Shown here: positions 45,873 to 54,956 of the stretch, piece by piece
Layout: the number at the start of each line of letters is the position of its first letter
Position numbering within the stretch: position 1 is the stretch's first letter
Source: Chryseobacterium sp. CY350
GTDB taxonomy: Bacteria; Bacteroidota; Bacteroidia; Flavobacteriales; Weeksellaceae
Assembly (NCBI RefSeq): GCF_027945075.1
Contig: NZ_CP116034.1
Span: 3,720,001 to 3,784,000 of the forward strand
Length of the DNA: 64,000 nt
Direction: 5' to 3'
The notes under the pieces: generated by a model
What the model saw: only the letters and a program-made list of their open reading frames with translations
The model's database searches: none
Told to the model about the DNA's origin: nothing
Made by a program: the position numbers and the translations under genes

Positions 45873-47525
45873 TTACCCCACCGTCTTCGTATCCTCCTCC
45901 TTCAAAATCTTTTTCTCCTTCATCGCAACCATCATTCTTTCGCACTTATATTGTGCCCAGTCAAATTGATTGAGAAAATCTAAAGCGGCAGAAAATCCGG
46001 CGTTAAAGAGCTGTTCTTTTTCTTCCCTTTTCATAAAGAAATTCAGCCAGCTGCTTGTTCCGCAATTGACGGTTTTGATGCTGTACAGATTGTAGAAAGA
46101 GTATTTAGTCAGAAAAGTTTTGTCATTAAAATTTTTTAAAGTTCCGATGATATTTCCGGCATAGGAGAGGGGAGTTTTTAGGATTTGTTCGCTGGTTTTT
46201 CCTTTTTCACCTAAGATTTCAGAATCACTTGTGAGTTGTACCCCAAACAATGGAAGTCGCGGATAAAAAATATCATTCATGTGAAAAAGATCGATCGGGA
46301 AATTGGATAGTGTACCGCCATCGATGAAAATTCCGACAGGGTAGATGTCTTCTTTTTGAGTATTCATCCAGAATTTCCAGGCGTATTTTACAGAATCATC
46401 ATCCTTATTGATGAGTTTTTGCATTGGTTCAAAAAAGAAAGGAACAGACATTGATGCTCGCACGAACTCTGCCGGATTACTATGTTTCAGTTCTTCCTCA
46501 GACCAATACAGATTCGCCATTGTCGGTAATTCGACTTTTATCTTTGTATTGATGTCGGTGGTAATGACAATATATTCTGTCTGAAGTTGGTAAAAAGGAT
46601 TGTTTTTGTAATAATCATTATTTTCGGCACTTTCGAAGAATATGCGATAGCGGGTTTCATCGATGTGCTCGAGGTTATTCATCTTGATATCCTCAATTCC
46701 GTTCAGCGCGTTTGTGTAAAATTCCATACCGTTTCCGTAGCGGTAATTGAGATTCATTTTGTCTTCTTTCTGAATAAATCTTTCGTTGAGTTCGGCGACA
46801 GTTTTAATTCCGAATCCATTCATCACGTCGGTCATTTGTTTCAGAAAAACATTTCCGGGGTTCAGTCCGCTGTTGCTTTTCGTGAAATCATTATAAAATT
46901 TTTTAAAACAGAAAAATCCAATAATAACAGGGATCAGCGGAACTAAAAATAATAGTTTAGCATTAAGGATTGTTTCAGACGAAATAATAAACGGCAGTGC
47001 AACCAAAATCAGCATAATCGCAACAATGATCATCAAATTAATTTTAATGAAATTTTTATTGTTAAGCATCGCATGAATGGTGGTTCTCACATACGGTTTA
47101 CCATCCATAAAATCTGAAAAATCCCAGTTGAAAAGAATGTCTTTAATAACATCTGCTTTAGCTTCCTCTTTTGTTTTACAAGCTGCGATCAACATAGTGT
47201 TGATGGCTCCGGCACTCGTTCCTGCAATTTTCAGAAACCTGATTCCGAAGATTTCTAAGGCATAAAGATATCCGACCAATGCACTTCCCCAAACGCCGCC
47301 ACCTTCCTGTACGAATTCGATATACTGATTTCCTTCAGCATCAAGAATGTCCGAAAACTCCTTTTTACTAATATTTACCTGCAAAGCTTTAAGCTTTTCC
47401 TTTGATTCCTGGGAAAGTACATCGTCATCAAGGATTTGTTGAAGAATTTCGGGTTTCATGATTTTGGTTTGGCGTTTTGTTTTTTCTCGCAGATTTTGCA
47501 GATAACGCAGATCTTTTTTGATCAT
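45873..47525 (-). CDS. patatin-like phospholipase with internal membrane hairpin
   Basis: 550 residues. Patatin fold: EGGGVWGSALVG (oxyanion glycines), the nucleophile elbow GTSAG with the serine at residue 104, and the DGG of FIDGGTLSNFP as the catalytic Asp. Between the serine and the Asp there is an insertion with two membrane helices at about residues 162-182 and 189-207. A shorter start at 47459 (MKPEILQQ) is possible and gives 528 residues. Probably a membrane-bound lipid acyl hydrolase with a role in lipid turnover. Neighbour corA lies upstream with 88 bases between. Confidence 0.88.
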   Translation of the reverse strand: MIKKDLRYLQNLREKTKRQTKIMKPEILQQILDDDVLSQESKEKLKALQVNISKKEFSDILDAEGNQYIEFVQEGGGVWGSALVGYLYALEIFGIRFLKIAGTSAGAINTMLIAACKTKEEAKADVIKDILFNWDFSDFMDGKPYVRTTIHAMLNNKNFIKINLMIIVAIMLILVALPFIISSETILNAKLLFLVPLIPVIIGFFCFKKFYNDFTKSNSGLNPGNVFLKQMTDVMNGFGIKTVAELNERFIQKEDKMNLNYRYGNGMEFYTNALNGIEDIKMNNLEHIDETRYRIFFESAENNDYYKNNPFYQLQTEYIVITTDINTKIKVELPTMANLYWSEEELKHSNPAEFVRASMSVPFFFEPMQKLINKDDDSVKYAWKFWMNTQKEDIYPVGIFIDGGTLSNFPIDLFHMNDIFYPRLPLFGVQLTSDSEILGEKGKTSEQILKTPLSYAGNIIGTLKNFNDKTFLTKYSFYNLYSIKTVNCGTSSWLNFFMKREEKEQLFNAGFSAALDFLNQFDWAQYKCERMMVAMKEKKILKEEDTKTVG

Positions 47526-47613
47526 GCGATCAGCTAAATCAGGTTAAGCAGCGAGAGATTATTATATTTAGATTCCTAATGAATGACAAACAATATTTAT
47601 AACTTAAAATGAA

Positions 47614-48513
47614 TTACCACTGTTTTCTCCTAGCATAAATAAACGTACAAATCACAATCACAGCCATTAATCCCAACGTATAAAAATAACCGTGTTTGGT
47701 ATGAAGTTCCGGCATATTGTCGAAATTCATACCGTATAAACCGGCAATAAAGGTGATCGGTAAAAAGTAAACCGAGTAAATTGCCAAAACTTTCATCACC
47801 TGATTGGCTTTTTGATCAGATAATGCCAAAAACATCGAAATTAAGTTGGTAATCTGAATATTAAGATGATCAAAATCGGCAACCACGTCTTTCTGTTTGT
47901 CCTTTAAATCGACTACTTCAGAATCCTCCAATTCGAGCACTTTAAATTTATCGATGGCATCATTTGAAATCGTTAAAACTCTGGAATTTAAACCCGATTT
48001 TCTTTTCAGTTTATACAATCTTCTGATTTGATTGGTATGATTGGTGTTTTTTAGGAAAATTTCGTTTTCAATATTATCCATCGTTTCAAAAAGGCTGATC
48101 GCTTCATCATCAAAACTTTTCATAATGACGAGAGAAATCATCAGCGCAATTTTATGAGTATGTACCTTATCCTGACTTTCTGCCAATTGTTTTTTTGTTT
48201 CCGTAATACTTTTTGCCTTCATCCTGTGTACTGTAATGATGGTTTTCTCCAAAAGAAAAATTCCTATTTTAGTACTGATGTCACTTATGGTGTTGAGGTT
48301 TTTGCGTTCAAGCTCGGTGCTTTCCCGCAACAGGAAAAATTTTACGTTTCCGTCTTCTTCATATTTTGGTAAATGATTAGGGTCTAAAGTATCTTCCAAA
48401 AGCAGATTGTTTATTTCATATCTTTCATGAAGGTACTTCATATCTTCGTCCGTAGGAGCCTCTACGTCTATCCATTCGCATCCCGAATCTCTGTAAATTG
48501 TGTTAATAGGCAT
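47614..48513 (-). CDS. corA: CorA family magnesium/cobalt transporter
   Basis: 299 residues. A large cytoplasmic domain of about 230 residues is followed by two C-terminal membrane helices (VLAIYSVYFLPITFIAGLYG and FYTLGLMAVIVICTFIYA). The signature GMN lies at residues 261-263, in the loop between them. Transports Mg2+, and possibly Co2+ or Ni2+, as a pentamer. The length and motif are typical. It is divergent from fabH. Confidence 0.93.
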   Translation of the reverse strand: MPINTIYRDSGCEWIDVEAPTDEDMKYLHERYEINNLLLEDTLDPNHLPKYEEDGNVKFFLLRESTELERKNLNTISDISTKIGIFLLEKTIITVHRMKAKSITETKKQLAESQDKVHTHKIALMISLVIMKSFDDEAISLFETMDNIENEIFLKNTNHTNQIRRLYKLKRKSGLNSRVLTISNDAIDKFKVLELEDSEVVDLKDKQKDVVADFDHLNIQITNLISMFLALSDQKANQVMKVLAIYSVYFLPITFIAGLYGMNFDNMPELHTKHGYFYTLGLMAVIVICTFIYARRKQW

Positions 48514-48589
48514 AAAGTAAAAATACTATAAATTTTAAAAAACGATGTGTAAAATAAAGTTTTATCTTTACCAAAATTAAACAAACTAT

Positions 48590-49612
48590 ATGATTAAAAG
48601 TACAATAAAAGGGATCGGATTTCACGTTCCGGATCATGTTGTCACCAATGATGATTTAGCCAAATTAATGACCACAAATGATGACTGGATCACCGAGCGA
48701 ACCGGCATCAAAGAGCGAAGACACAGAATCAATAGAAATGACGCTCAGGAAACTACAACATTTCTAGGTTTCAAGGCTTCAGAGAAAGCGATAGAACAGG
48801 CTGGTTTAACTTCAAAAGATATAGATTACATTGTTTTTGCAACTCTTTCACCGGATTATTATTTTCCGGGCTGCGGAGTTTTGCTTCAGGATATGTTGGG
48901 TTGTGATACTATCGGAGCTTTGGATGTGAGAAATCAGTGTTCCGGTTTTGTGTATGCAATGAGTGTTGCCAATGCTTTTATTAAATCTGGAACTTATAAA
49001 AATATTTTGGTTGTAGGTGCCGAGGTTCATTCTTTCGGGCTCGATTTTTCAGATAAGGGAAGAGGAGTTTCTGTAATTTTCGGGGATGGGGCAGGAGCGA
49101 TTGTACTTTCTGCAACCGAAGATGAAAATGCAGGAGATATTTTAGCCATGAATATGCATTCGGAAGGAAAATATGCAGACGAATTATGTACGCAGTTTCC
49201 GGGTTCAAAATATGGCTGGAGCGACAGAATGAGAAAAGAACCGGAAAATGTAACGGATAAGGAAGTCTATCCAATCATGAACGGAAATTTCGTTTTCAAA
49301 CATGCCGTGACAAGATTTCCTGAAACGATGATGGAAGCTTTAAATAAAGCCGGAAAAACCGTTGAAGATCTCGATATGTTTATTCCGCATCAGGCAAATC
49401 TGAGAATTGCTCAGTTTGTTCAGCAGAAGTTTGGATTACCTGACGAAAAAATACATAATAATATTCAAAAATACGGAAATACAACTGCTGCTTCTATTCC
49501 GATTGCGTTGAGCGAAGCAATAGAATTAGGGAAAGTAAAAAGAGGAGATTTGGTTCTTCTCTCGGCTTTCGGTAGCGGATTTACCTGGGGAAGTGTTTTG
49601 TTTCAATATTAA
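48590..49612 (+). CDS. fabH: beta-ketoacyl-ACP synthase III
   Basis: 340 residues. Condenses an acyl-CoA with malonyl-ACP to begin fatty acid synthesis. The catalytic triad is C117 (RNQCSGFVYAM), H267 (FIPHQANLRI) and N297 (YGNTTAASIPIA). The glycine-rich C-terminal LSAFGSGFTWGSVLF is intact. In flavobacteria this enzyme often starts branched-chain fatty acids. There is one copy in the window and no other fab gene adjacent. A TATCTTTA element at 48563-48570 is a plausible -7. Confidence 0.94.
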   Translation: MIKSTIKGIGFHVPDHVVTNDDLAKLMTTNDDWITERTGIKERRHRINRNDAQETTTFLGFKASEKAIEQAGLTSKDIDYIVFATLSPDYYFPGCGVLLQDMLGCDTIGALDVRNQCSGFVYAMSVANAFIKSGTYKNILVVGAEVHSFGLDFSDKGRGVSVIFGDGAGAIVLSATEDENAGDILAMNMHSEGKYADELCTQFPGSKYGWSDRMRKEPENVTDKEVYPIMNGNFVFKHAVTRFPETMMEALNKAGKTVEDLDMFIPHQANLRIAQFVQQKFGLPDEKIHNNIQKYGNTTAASIPIALSEAIELGKVKRGDLVLLSAFGSGFTWGSVLFQY

Positions 49613-49716
49613 ATAAATATTACTAAAGATTTAAAATACTGCGTTATTTAGAGTAAGGTTTTTTTAAAGAAAACAGTATCATGAGATTTGTGATTTTTAG
49701 ATTGCTTATCATTACG

Positions 49717-49884
49717 GGTTCTCGATAGATTTTCTTCGCTTTGCTCCGAAATACACTCGAACTGACGGATTTACTTTGGTACTTCGTAATTTGCGTCAGT
49801 TCGAGTAGGTTTTTAAAAACTGTATCGAAAAATTTACATGATTTAACCGAAGGTTCTCGATACGCTTCGCTACTCGAACTGACG
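49717..49884. repeat. REP-like repeat cluster around ACTCGAACTGACG
   Basis: GGTTCTCGATA precedes ACTCGAACTGACG twice (49717 to 49767, and 49852 to 49884), and the inverted CGTCAGTTCGAGT lies between at 49794-49806. The first direct and the inverted copy form a 13-bp perfect stem (loop 26 bases). Confidence 0.7.
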
Positions 49885-49900
49885 AAACTTATTACTACTC

Positions 49901-49950
49901 AATAATAAAAAAATCCGCTGAAATAAATTTCAGCGGATTTTTTTATTATT
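49901..49950. terminator. long bidirectional terminator
   Basis: AAAAATCCGCTGAAA pairs with TTTCAGCGGATTTTT, and the stem extends through the flanking AATAATAA/TTATTATT, 23 bp in all. Placed between fabH and the thioredoxin-like gene. Confidence 0.85.
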
Positions 49951-49967
49951 TTAGATTAAAGTAGTTT

Positions 49968-51128
49968 TTATAAACTCTTCAATATTTTTTCTGTCTCTGC
50001 AGTATCTTCACCAGCAGCTTTTCCTAATGCAACAGACTTTTCTGCCCACATTTTAGCGTTTTTCTTGTCACCGATTTTATTGTAAAGATTGGCAAGTGTA
50101 TCTGTGTTTGCATACTCTTCTTTTTTCTTTACAGATTCCTGCGCCCATTTTACAGCAGTTTCAAGAGAAGATTTTGTGTTGACGTTTTCAAAGAAATTCC
50201 ATGCTAATGAATTTAATTCTTCTGAACTTGCAGCAGAATAATCTTTATAAAGATCAAGAGTCATTTTTTCGTATGTAGCAAAATCTTTGTCCTTTAAAGC
50301 TCTGTTCGACTTTGCTCTTTTCAGTAATTTTTCAGATTCTTCTTTTGTTAAAAACTTTTGAGTTTCAGTGTAAAAGTAAGCGTCATTCCATTTTTTTGTA
50401 TCAGCGCTGTACGTTTTTTTCATGATCGTATTCAGCTTTACATTCTTGTCGAACATATCATATCGGTCAGCAGGGAAAACTTTAGTGATTTCTTCTTTTT
50501 TATTTTGGAAAATCTTATACAACGGACTTTCAGTGCTCTGAGTTCCTGAAAGAAGCATCTGAACATCTTCCTGATCTAAGGTTGTTTTTGCGCTGAAATA
50601 ACGGTCTAAAACTTTTCCTGCAAAATCTGCATCATTATAAATGGTAAGACCTGCAAGATTTTTCAGAAATTCAGGATTTTTTTCTCCGTTTTCAAATTTT
50701 TGCTTCAACGCCGTAAGTCTTTTATTAGGATCTCCTGCATCCATCGCAAACTGAATAAAATCTTTCTCTTCTACATATCCCAAAGTTCTGTGAACCTCTT
50801 CGCCATCACCATTGATGAAAAGATAAGTAGGGAAAGCTCTTACGTTGTATTTTTTCGCCAGATCTATACCTTCACCTTTTTCCATGTCGATTTTGGCATT
50901 GATGAAATTGGCATTATAATAATCACCGACAGGTTTTAGTGGAAAAATATTTTTCACCATCAGTTTACAAGGTCCGCACCACACGGCATATGCGTCTATA
51001 AAAATAAGTTTGTTTTCTTTTTTAGCCTTAGCCAAAAGACTTTTAAAGTTACCTTCTTCAAATTTAATTCCCTGTCCGAATGCAATTACTGCGAAGAATA
51101 GGAATGATAATATTGCTGTTTTTTTCAT
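49968..51128 (-). CDS. secreted thioredoxin-fold protein
   Basis: 386 residues from the ATG at 51128, with a signal peptide (KKTAILSFLFFAVIAFGQ). The thioredoxin active site WCGPCK is at residues 50-55 (C51, C54), with the expected fold ahead (KLIFIDAYAV) and YNVRAFPTYLFINGDGEEV after it carrying cis-Pro. The remaining about 230 residues are helical and repeat-like (TPR-type character in EELNSLAWNFFENV and YANTDTLANLYNKIGDKKNA). Likely a periplasmic disulfide or redox protein. Seven codons upstream lies another in-frame ATG, but it precedes the signal peptide awkwardly. Confidence 0.87.
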   Translation of the reverse strand: MKKTAILSFLFFAVIAFGQGIKFEEGNFKSLLAKAKKENKLIFIDAYAVWCGPCKLMVKNIFPLKPVGDYYNANFINAKIDMEKGEGIDLAKKYNVRAFPTYLFINGDGEEVHRTLGYVEEKDFIQFAMDAGDPNKRLTALKQKFENGEKNPEFLKNLAGLTIYNDADFAGKVLDRYFSAKTTLDQEDVQMLLSGTQSTESPLYKIFQNKKEEITKVFPADRYDMFDKNVKLNTIMKKTYSADTKKWNDAYFYTETQKFLTKEESEKLLKRAKSNRALKDKDFATYEKMTLDLYKDYSAASSEELNSLAWNFFENVNTKSSLETAVKWAQESVKKKEEYANTDTLANLYNKIGDKKNAKMWAEKSVALGKAAGEDTAETEKILKSL

Positions 51129-51238
51129 GAAATATTTTATTGAATACAAATGTAATAATTATGTGAATATATGGCTATAAAATTATTAATAATTCAATAC
51201 ATAAGTTCAGCATTAAATAAAGTGAATTAAACGAAATA

Positions 51239-51266
51239 AAAATCCACAGTTAAAGCTGTGGATTTT
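51239..51266 (-). terminator. terminator after the 85-residue lipoprotein
   Basis: AAAATCCACAG paired with CTGTGGATTTT, with the A run on the plus strand giving the U run of the reverse-strand transcript. Confidence 0.75.
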
Positions 51267-51268
51267 AC

Positions 51269-51526
51269 TTATCTTGAACCTCCTACCTTCGTATTGGGAT
51301 TTGATTCTTTGCTTTTGTAATCTGTTGGTTTTTTAAGCGTATCATTGGCAAGATTTGTAGTATCACCAGCATTCTGTTCTGAATTTGCTACTGCAGAATC
51401 TCCCAGATCGTTTCGCATATAATCTTTGTTGTGATCAGTTTTAAATTCTTCTCTGTTTTCCTTTTTGTCGGCACAACTTGCTAAAAAAAGCAATCCTGAA
51501 ATTGCTGCTATCCATAATTTTTTCAT
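51269..51526 (-). CDS. small lipoprotein, 85 residues
   Basis: A lipoprotein signal (KKLWIAAISGLLFLASC) is followed by a polar, disordered-looking tail rich in Asn, Lys, Asp and Thr with no motif. Similar short Asn/Asp/Thr lipoproteins are common in Chryseobacterium-type genomes and have no known function. It lies in a row with another small lipoprotein (51611-51820) on the same strand, each with its own terminator. Confidence 0.7.
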   Translation of the reverse strand: MKKLWIAAISGLLFLASCADKKENREEFKTDHNKDYMRNDLGDSAVANSEQNAGDTTNLANDTLKKPTDYKSKESNPNTKVGGSR

Positions 51527-51556
51527 AGTAATTTATTTTATTTGTTATTCAAATAT

Positions 51557-51588
51557 AAAAAAATCCGCAGAAGTTTTATCTGCGGACT
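51557..51588 (-). terminator. terminator after the 69-residue lipoprotein
   Basis: TCCGCAGA-agttttA-TCTGCGGA stem-loop with a preceding A run on the plus strand (51557-51563), which is the U run on the reverse-strand transcript. Confidence 0.75.
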
Positions 51589-51610
51589 TTCCATTTTTAC
51601 AATTAGACTT

Positions 51611-51820
51611 TTATCTGCTTGCAGGAGCCGCCATACTGTCGACTTTCGCAGAGTCCATTGGCATGGTCGTTGTCATCGTATCTGCTACAGGTGGCGCAAC
51701 TTGCATAGTTGTATCGACCATTGTAGAATCTGTGTTACTAGATGACATCTGTTTTTCTTTTGTTCCGCAGCTTGCTGCAATAAATCCTATTCCTAAGGTT
51801 AAAACTAATAGCTTTTTCAT
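51611..51820 (-). CDS. small lipoprotein, 69 residues
   Basis: Lipoprotein signal (KKLLVLTLGIGFIAASC) with a short tail rich in Thr, Ser, Met and Asp (STMVDTTMQVAPPVADTMTT). It has no recognised domain. Its neighbour at 51269-51526 has the same design, which suggests a family of tiny envelope lipoproteins. Function unknown. Confidence 0.7.
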   Translation of the reverse strand: MKKLLVLTLGIGFIAASCGTKEKQMSSSNTDSTMVDTTMQVAPPVADTMTTTMPMDSAKVDSMAAPASR

Positions 51821-51933
51821 AATGTTTGTTTATGGTGTATGAGACCGTATTCAATAATTATTCCGAAAAATTTAATTTTCTAGCATTATGTGCAATTATA
51901 GTATTAAATAATTGTTAAATCCTGTACAAACAA

Positions 51934-51958
51934 AAACCCCGGATAAAATCCGGGGTTT
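51934..51958 (-). terminator. terminator after pruA
   Basis: AAACCCCGGAT-aaa-ATCCGGGGTTT, an 11-bp perfect stem 35 bases after the pruA stop. Confidence 0.85.
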
Positions 51959-51993
51959 CTATAATGAACACGTTTTTTAATCTTGATTAAGTC

Positions 51994-53619
51994 TTAACCC
52001 AAATATGGATATTTGTAATCTTTAGGAGAGACAAAAGTTTCTTTAATGCTTCGTACCGATGTCCATCTTAGTAAATTCATTTTAGAACCTGCTTTATCGT
52101 TGGTTCCAGATGCTCTTCCGCCACCGAAAGGCTGTTGTCCTACGACTGCACCTGTCGGTTTATCATTAATGTAGAAATTTCCTGATGCATTTTCCAAAGC
52201 TTTGAAAGCTTCATCTGTTGCATATCTGTCTTGTGAAAATACAGAACCCGTCAACGAATAAGGAGAAGATGAATCTACAATTTTAAGAGTTTCAGACCAA
52301 TCCTGATCTTCGTAAACGTAAACTGATAAGATAGGCCCGAAAATTTCTTCCACCATACTTTCGTACTGAGGGTCAGTGGTTTCAATCACTGTAGGACTTA
52401 CGAACCAACCTTTAGAATCATCACATTTACCACCGATGATTACGTTGGCATTGCTGGATAATTCTGCTCTTTCAATATAACCTTTACATTTTTCGAATGA
52501 ATTCTTGTCGATTACTGCGTTCACAAAATTTGAAGGATCTTCAGGTGAACCAATTTTAATTGAAGCGATCTGAGTTTCCATCACTTTTTTCACATCTGCC
52601 CAAAGTGATCTTGGAATATAAGCTCTAGAAGCCGCAGAACATTTCTGTCCTTGATATTCAAAAGAACCTCTTACCAAACCTGTTGCTACAGCTTCTACAT
52701 TTGCGGAAGGATGAGCAATCACGAAATCTTTTCCACCAGTTTCTCCAACGATTCTTGGGTATGTTCTGTAATTATGAATATTGTCACCAATCATTTTCCA
52801 CATTCCCTGAAAAACTTTTGTGGAGCCTGTAAAGTGAAGACCTGCAAAATCTCTGTGAGCTAAAACTTTCTCAGCAGTTTCTTTACCGTCTGTGAAAATC
52901 ATGTTGATTACTCCTGCAGGAAGTCCTGCTTCCATTAAAACATCCATGATTACTTTAGCAGAATAGATTTGTTTGTCTGAAGGTTTCCAAACGACTACAT
53001 TTCCAAGCATTGCCATACAAGCAGGTAAGTTTCCTGAAATTGCAGTAAAGTTGAAAGGAGTAACTGCAAAAACGAATCCTTCCAATGGTCTGTATTCTAC
53101 ACGATTCCAAATTCCTGCGTCGGAAACCGGCTGCTCAGAATACATTTCTGTCATGAATTCTACGTTGAATCTCAAGAAATCAATAAACTCACAAGCTGCA
53201 TCAATTTCTGCCTGATGAACATTTTTTGACTGTCCGATCATCGTTGCAGCGTTAATCACGTCTCTGTAAGGTCCAGCTAAAAGATCAGCAGCCTTTAAGA
53301 AAATCGCTGCGCGGTGTTCCCAGCCCAGTTCATTCCATTTTTTCTTTGCAGCTAATGCCGAATTGATGGCATCTTCTACATGCTGCATCGTTCCTCTATG
53401 GTAAAAACCAAAATCGTGAGCGTGATCCTGAGGAGACTGAAGCTGAACTTTGTCGTCAGTTTTTACTTCTTTACCATTAATAACCATTGGAATCTCGATT
53501 TTTTCTGCCCACATTTTTTTGTACTGAGCGATCAGAGATTTTACTTCCGGAGAACCTGGTGCGTAAGAATTTACCGGTTCATTTACTGCAAATGGTACTT
53601 GCGATATTGCTTTTGACAT
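51994..53619 (-). CDS. pruA: L-glutamate gamma-semialdehyde dehydrogenase
   Basis: 541 residues. Oxidises glutamate gamma-semialdehyde (from pyrroline-5-carboxylate) to glutamate with NAD+, the second step of proline breakdown. Aldehyde dehydrogenase fold with the NAD loop FTGSTKVFQGMWK, the glutamate in IVGETGGKDF, and the catalytic C327 in YQGQKCSAASRAY. The length and the EIFGPILSVYVYED end fit the single-domain P5CDH. The proline dehydrogenase gene is not in the window. A -7-like TAAATTTG lies on the reverse strand at 53656-53663. Confidence 0.95.
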   Translation of the reverse strand: MSKAISQVPFAVNEPVNSYAPGSPEVKSLIAQYKKMWAEKIEIPMVINGKEVKTDDKVQLQSPQDHAHDFGFYHRGTMQHVEDAINSALAAKKKWNELGWEHRAAIFLKAADLLAGPYRDVINAATMIGQSKNVHQAEIDAACEFIDFLRFNVEFMTEMYSEQPVSDAGIWNRVEYRPLEGFVFAVTPFNFTAISGNLPACMAMLGNVVVWKPSDKQIYSAKVIMDVLMEAGLPAGVINMIFTDGKETAEKVLAHRDFAGLHFTGSTKVFQGMWKMIGDNIHNYRTYPRIVGETGGKDFVIAHPSANVEAVATGLVRGSFEYQGQKCSAASRAYIPRSLWADVKKVMETQIASIKIGSPEDPSNFVNAVIDKNSFEKCKGYIERAELSSNANVIIGGKCDDSKGWFVSPTVIETTDPQYESMVEEIFGPILSVYVYEDQDWSETLKIVDSSSPYSLTGSVFSQDRYATDEAFKALENASGNFYINDKPTGAVVGQQPFGGGRASGTNDKAGSKMNLLRWTSVRSIKETFVSPKDYKYPYLG

Positions 53620-53930
53620 ATTACGTTGTATTATTTTTATAATTTGCTAATCTTACAAATTTACAACTTTTATTCAAGTCTGTTATTAATTTTGAAAAGG
53701 CAGATTGTGAGGCTTTTTTAATTTTATTTAAATATTGATGCTTATTTTGATCCCAAGTATTATTTAATTCAAATATTTTAGCGATCAAATTAATACTCTG
53801 TAAAATGAAGATCATATTTTAAAATTTAAATAAAAGTTAGATTCATCAAGAAAGGAAATATTTTAAGCTAAATACTTTTTAGGTCTGATATTTGTATCTT
53901 TAGTTCAAACTCAATGGCCACCTACTATTT
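53620..53930. other. intergenic region between pruA and the L,D-transpeptidase
   Basis: 311 AT-rich bases between divergent genes. It contains the reverse-strand -7-like element of pruA and, near the right end, TATTTGTATCTTTAG, which could serve as a weak -7. A 64-codon frame on the reverse strand lies here but does not look like protein. Nothing else is seen. Confidence 0.4.
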
Positions 53931-54956
53931 ATGAAAAAATTATTTTTAAAGCAGTCAATCTTTTACACTTTATTTTTTGCGCTACTTCTTACTTCATGTA
54001 AAAAAGAAAATGACAAAATAAACGATCAACAGCAAAGTACCTCAGAAAATGTTCAAATTGAAGATGATTCAGATTCTACAGCAACGAAGGCTGAAGTAAA
54101 AGAGTCTGTGCCGCCCGCAATTCAGGAGAACGGCTTTTATAATGCATTTCCAATTCCAAAAGATAAGAAACAGAGAGATTCTCTCTATGCAATTTTCAGT
54201 AAAAAATATAATGAAAGGGAACGTTACGCAATTTTGGCGCTTAACAGATTAGATTCCAAAAGCAAATGGAATTCTGATACGTTGGTGGTTCCTGCAAAAA
54301 TTGATACCACTTTGATGGCTTATTCGCCTTTCCCAATGCAGCTTGATGTATTGAGTGATGTAAAGAAATTTGTTGTTTTTTCTTATCCTATTCAGGCTTA
54401 CGCGGTTTATTCTAATGGTGCTTTAGTAAAATGGGGTCCTACAAGTATGGGAAAAAAAACAGCGCAGACCACGAGAGGATTAATGTTTGCTAACTGGAAA
54501 AAGAAATTGGCGATCTCAACAGTAAAAAGCGAGTGGAAACTACCTTATAATTTTAATATTCACAATACAGGCGGAATCGGTTGGCATCAATATGATCTTC
54601 CAGGTTATCCTGCCTCACATTCTTGCCTTAGATTATTAATGAAAGATGCAATGTGGCTTTATAATTATGCCGATACTTGGATCTTAAATCCCGGCGGAGC
54701 TACCAAGAAAGCAAATGGAACTCCTGTCATCGTTTTCGGAGATTATCCTTGGGGAAAAAGAAAACCGTGGAGAAATCTTCTCAATGATCCCAATGCCAAC
54801 AATATTTCTGTTGAAGAAATGACGAATCTGGTAAAACCACATGTTGAGAAAATGATCGCCGAACAGACCAATAGAGAAAAAGTTTCAGATTCTATAAAAG
54901 CTGCAAAAGCGATGGAAGCGCAAGCTCCGAATGAAGAACCTGCAGTCTCTAACTAA
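53931..54956 (+). CDS. L,D-transpeptidase (YkuD) lipoprotein
   Basis: 341 residues. A lipoprotein-type signal (LFFALLLTSC) is followed by a disordered acidic region, then a YkuD domain. The active-site block reads GIGWHQYDLPGYPASHSCLR, with the catalytic cysteine at residue 232 and its preceding His at 230. The usual SHGC is SHSC here. YkuD enzymes make 3-3 cross-links in peptidoglycan or attach proteins to it. Convergent with the next gene: the stop codons overlap by two bases. Envelope function is consistent with the neighbouring lipoprotein and peptidase genes. Confidence 0.88.
   Translation: MKKLFLKQSIFYTLFFALLLTSCKKENDKINDQQQSTSENVQIEDDSDSTATKAEVKESVPPAIQENGFYNAFPIPKDKKQRDSLYAIFSKKYNERERYAILALNRLDSKSKWNSDTLVVPAKIDTTLMAYSPFPMQLDVLSDVKKFVVFSYPIQAYAVYSNGALVKWGPTSMGKKTAQTTRGLMFANWKKKLAISTVKSEWKLPYNFNIHNTGGIGWHQYDLPGYPASHSCLRLLMKDAMWLYNYADTWILNPGGATKKANGTPVIVFGDYPWGKRKPWRNLLNDPNANNISVEEMTNLVKPHVEKMIAEQTNREKVSDSIKAAKAMEAQAPNEEPAVSN

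Larger units (their letters stand above)
49613..49967. other. intergenic region with palindromic repeats
   Basis: About 355 bases between convergent genes. It holds three copies of a core ACTCGAACTGACG (two direct, one inverted) at 49755-49767, 49794-49806 (inverted) and 49872-49884, with GGTTCTCGATA at 49717-49727 and 49852-49862. The right end is a long terminator. No gene is seen. Confidence 0.7.

Noticed and set aside
53621-53815. 64-codon reverse-strand frame before pruA
   Set aside because: No ribosome-binding or family features, covers the pruA -7-like element, and reads like AT-rich chance sequence.
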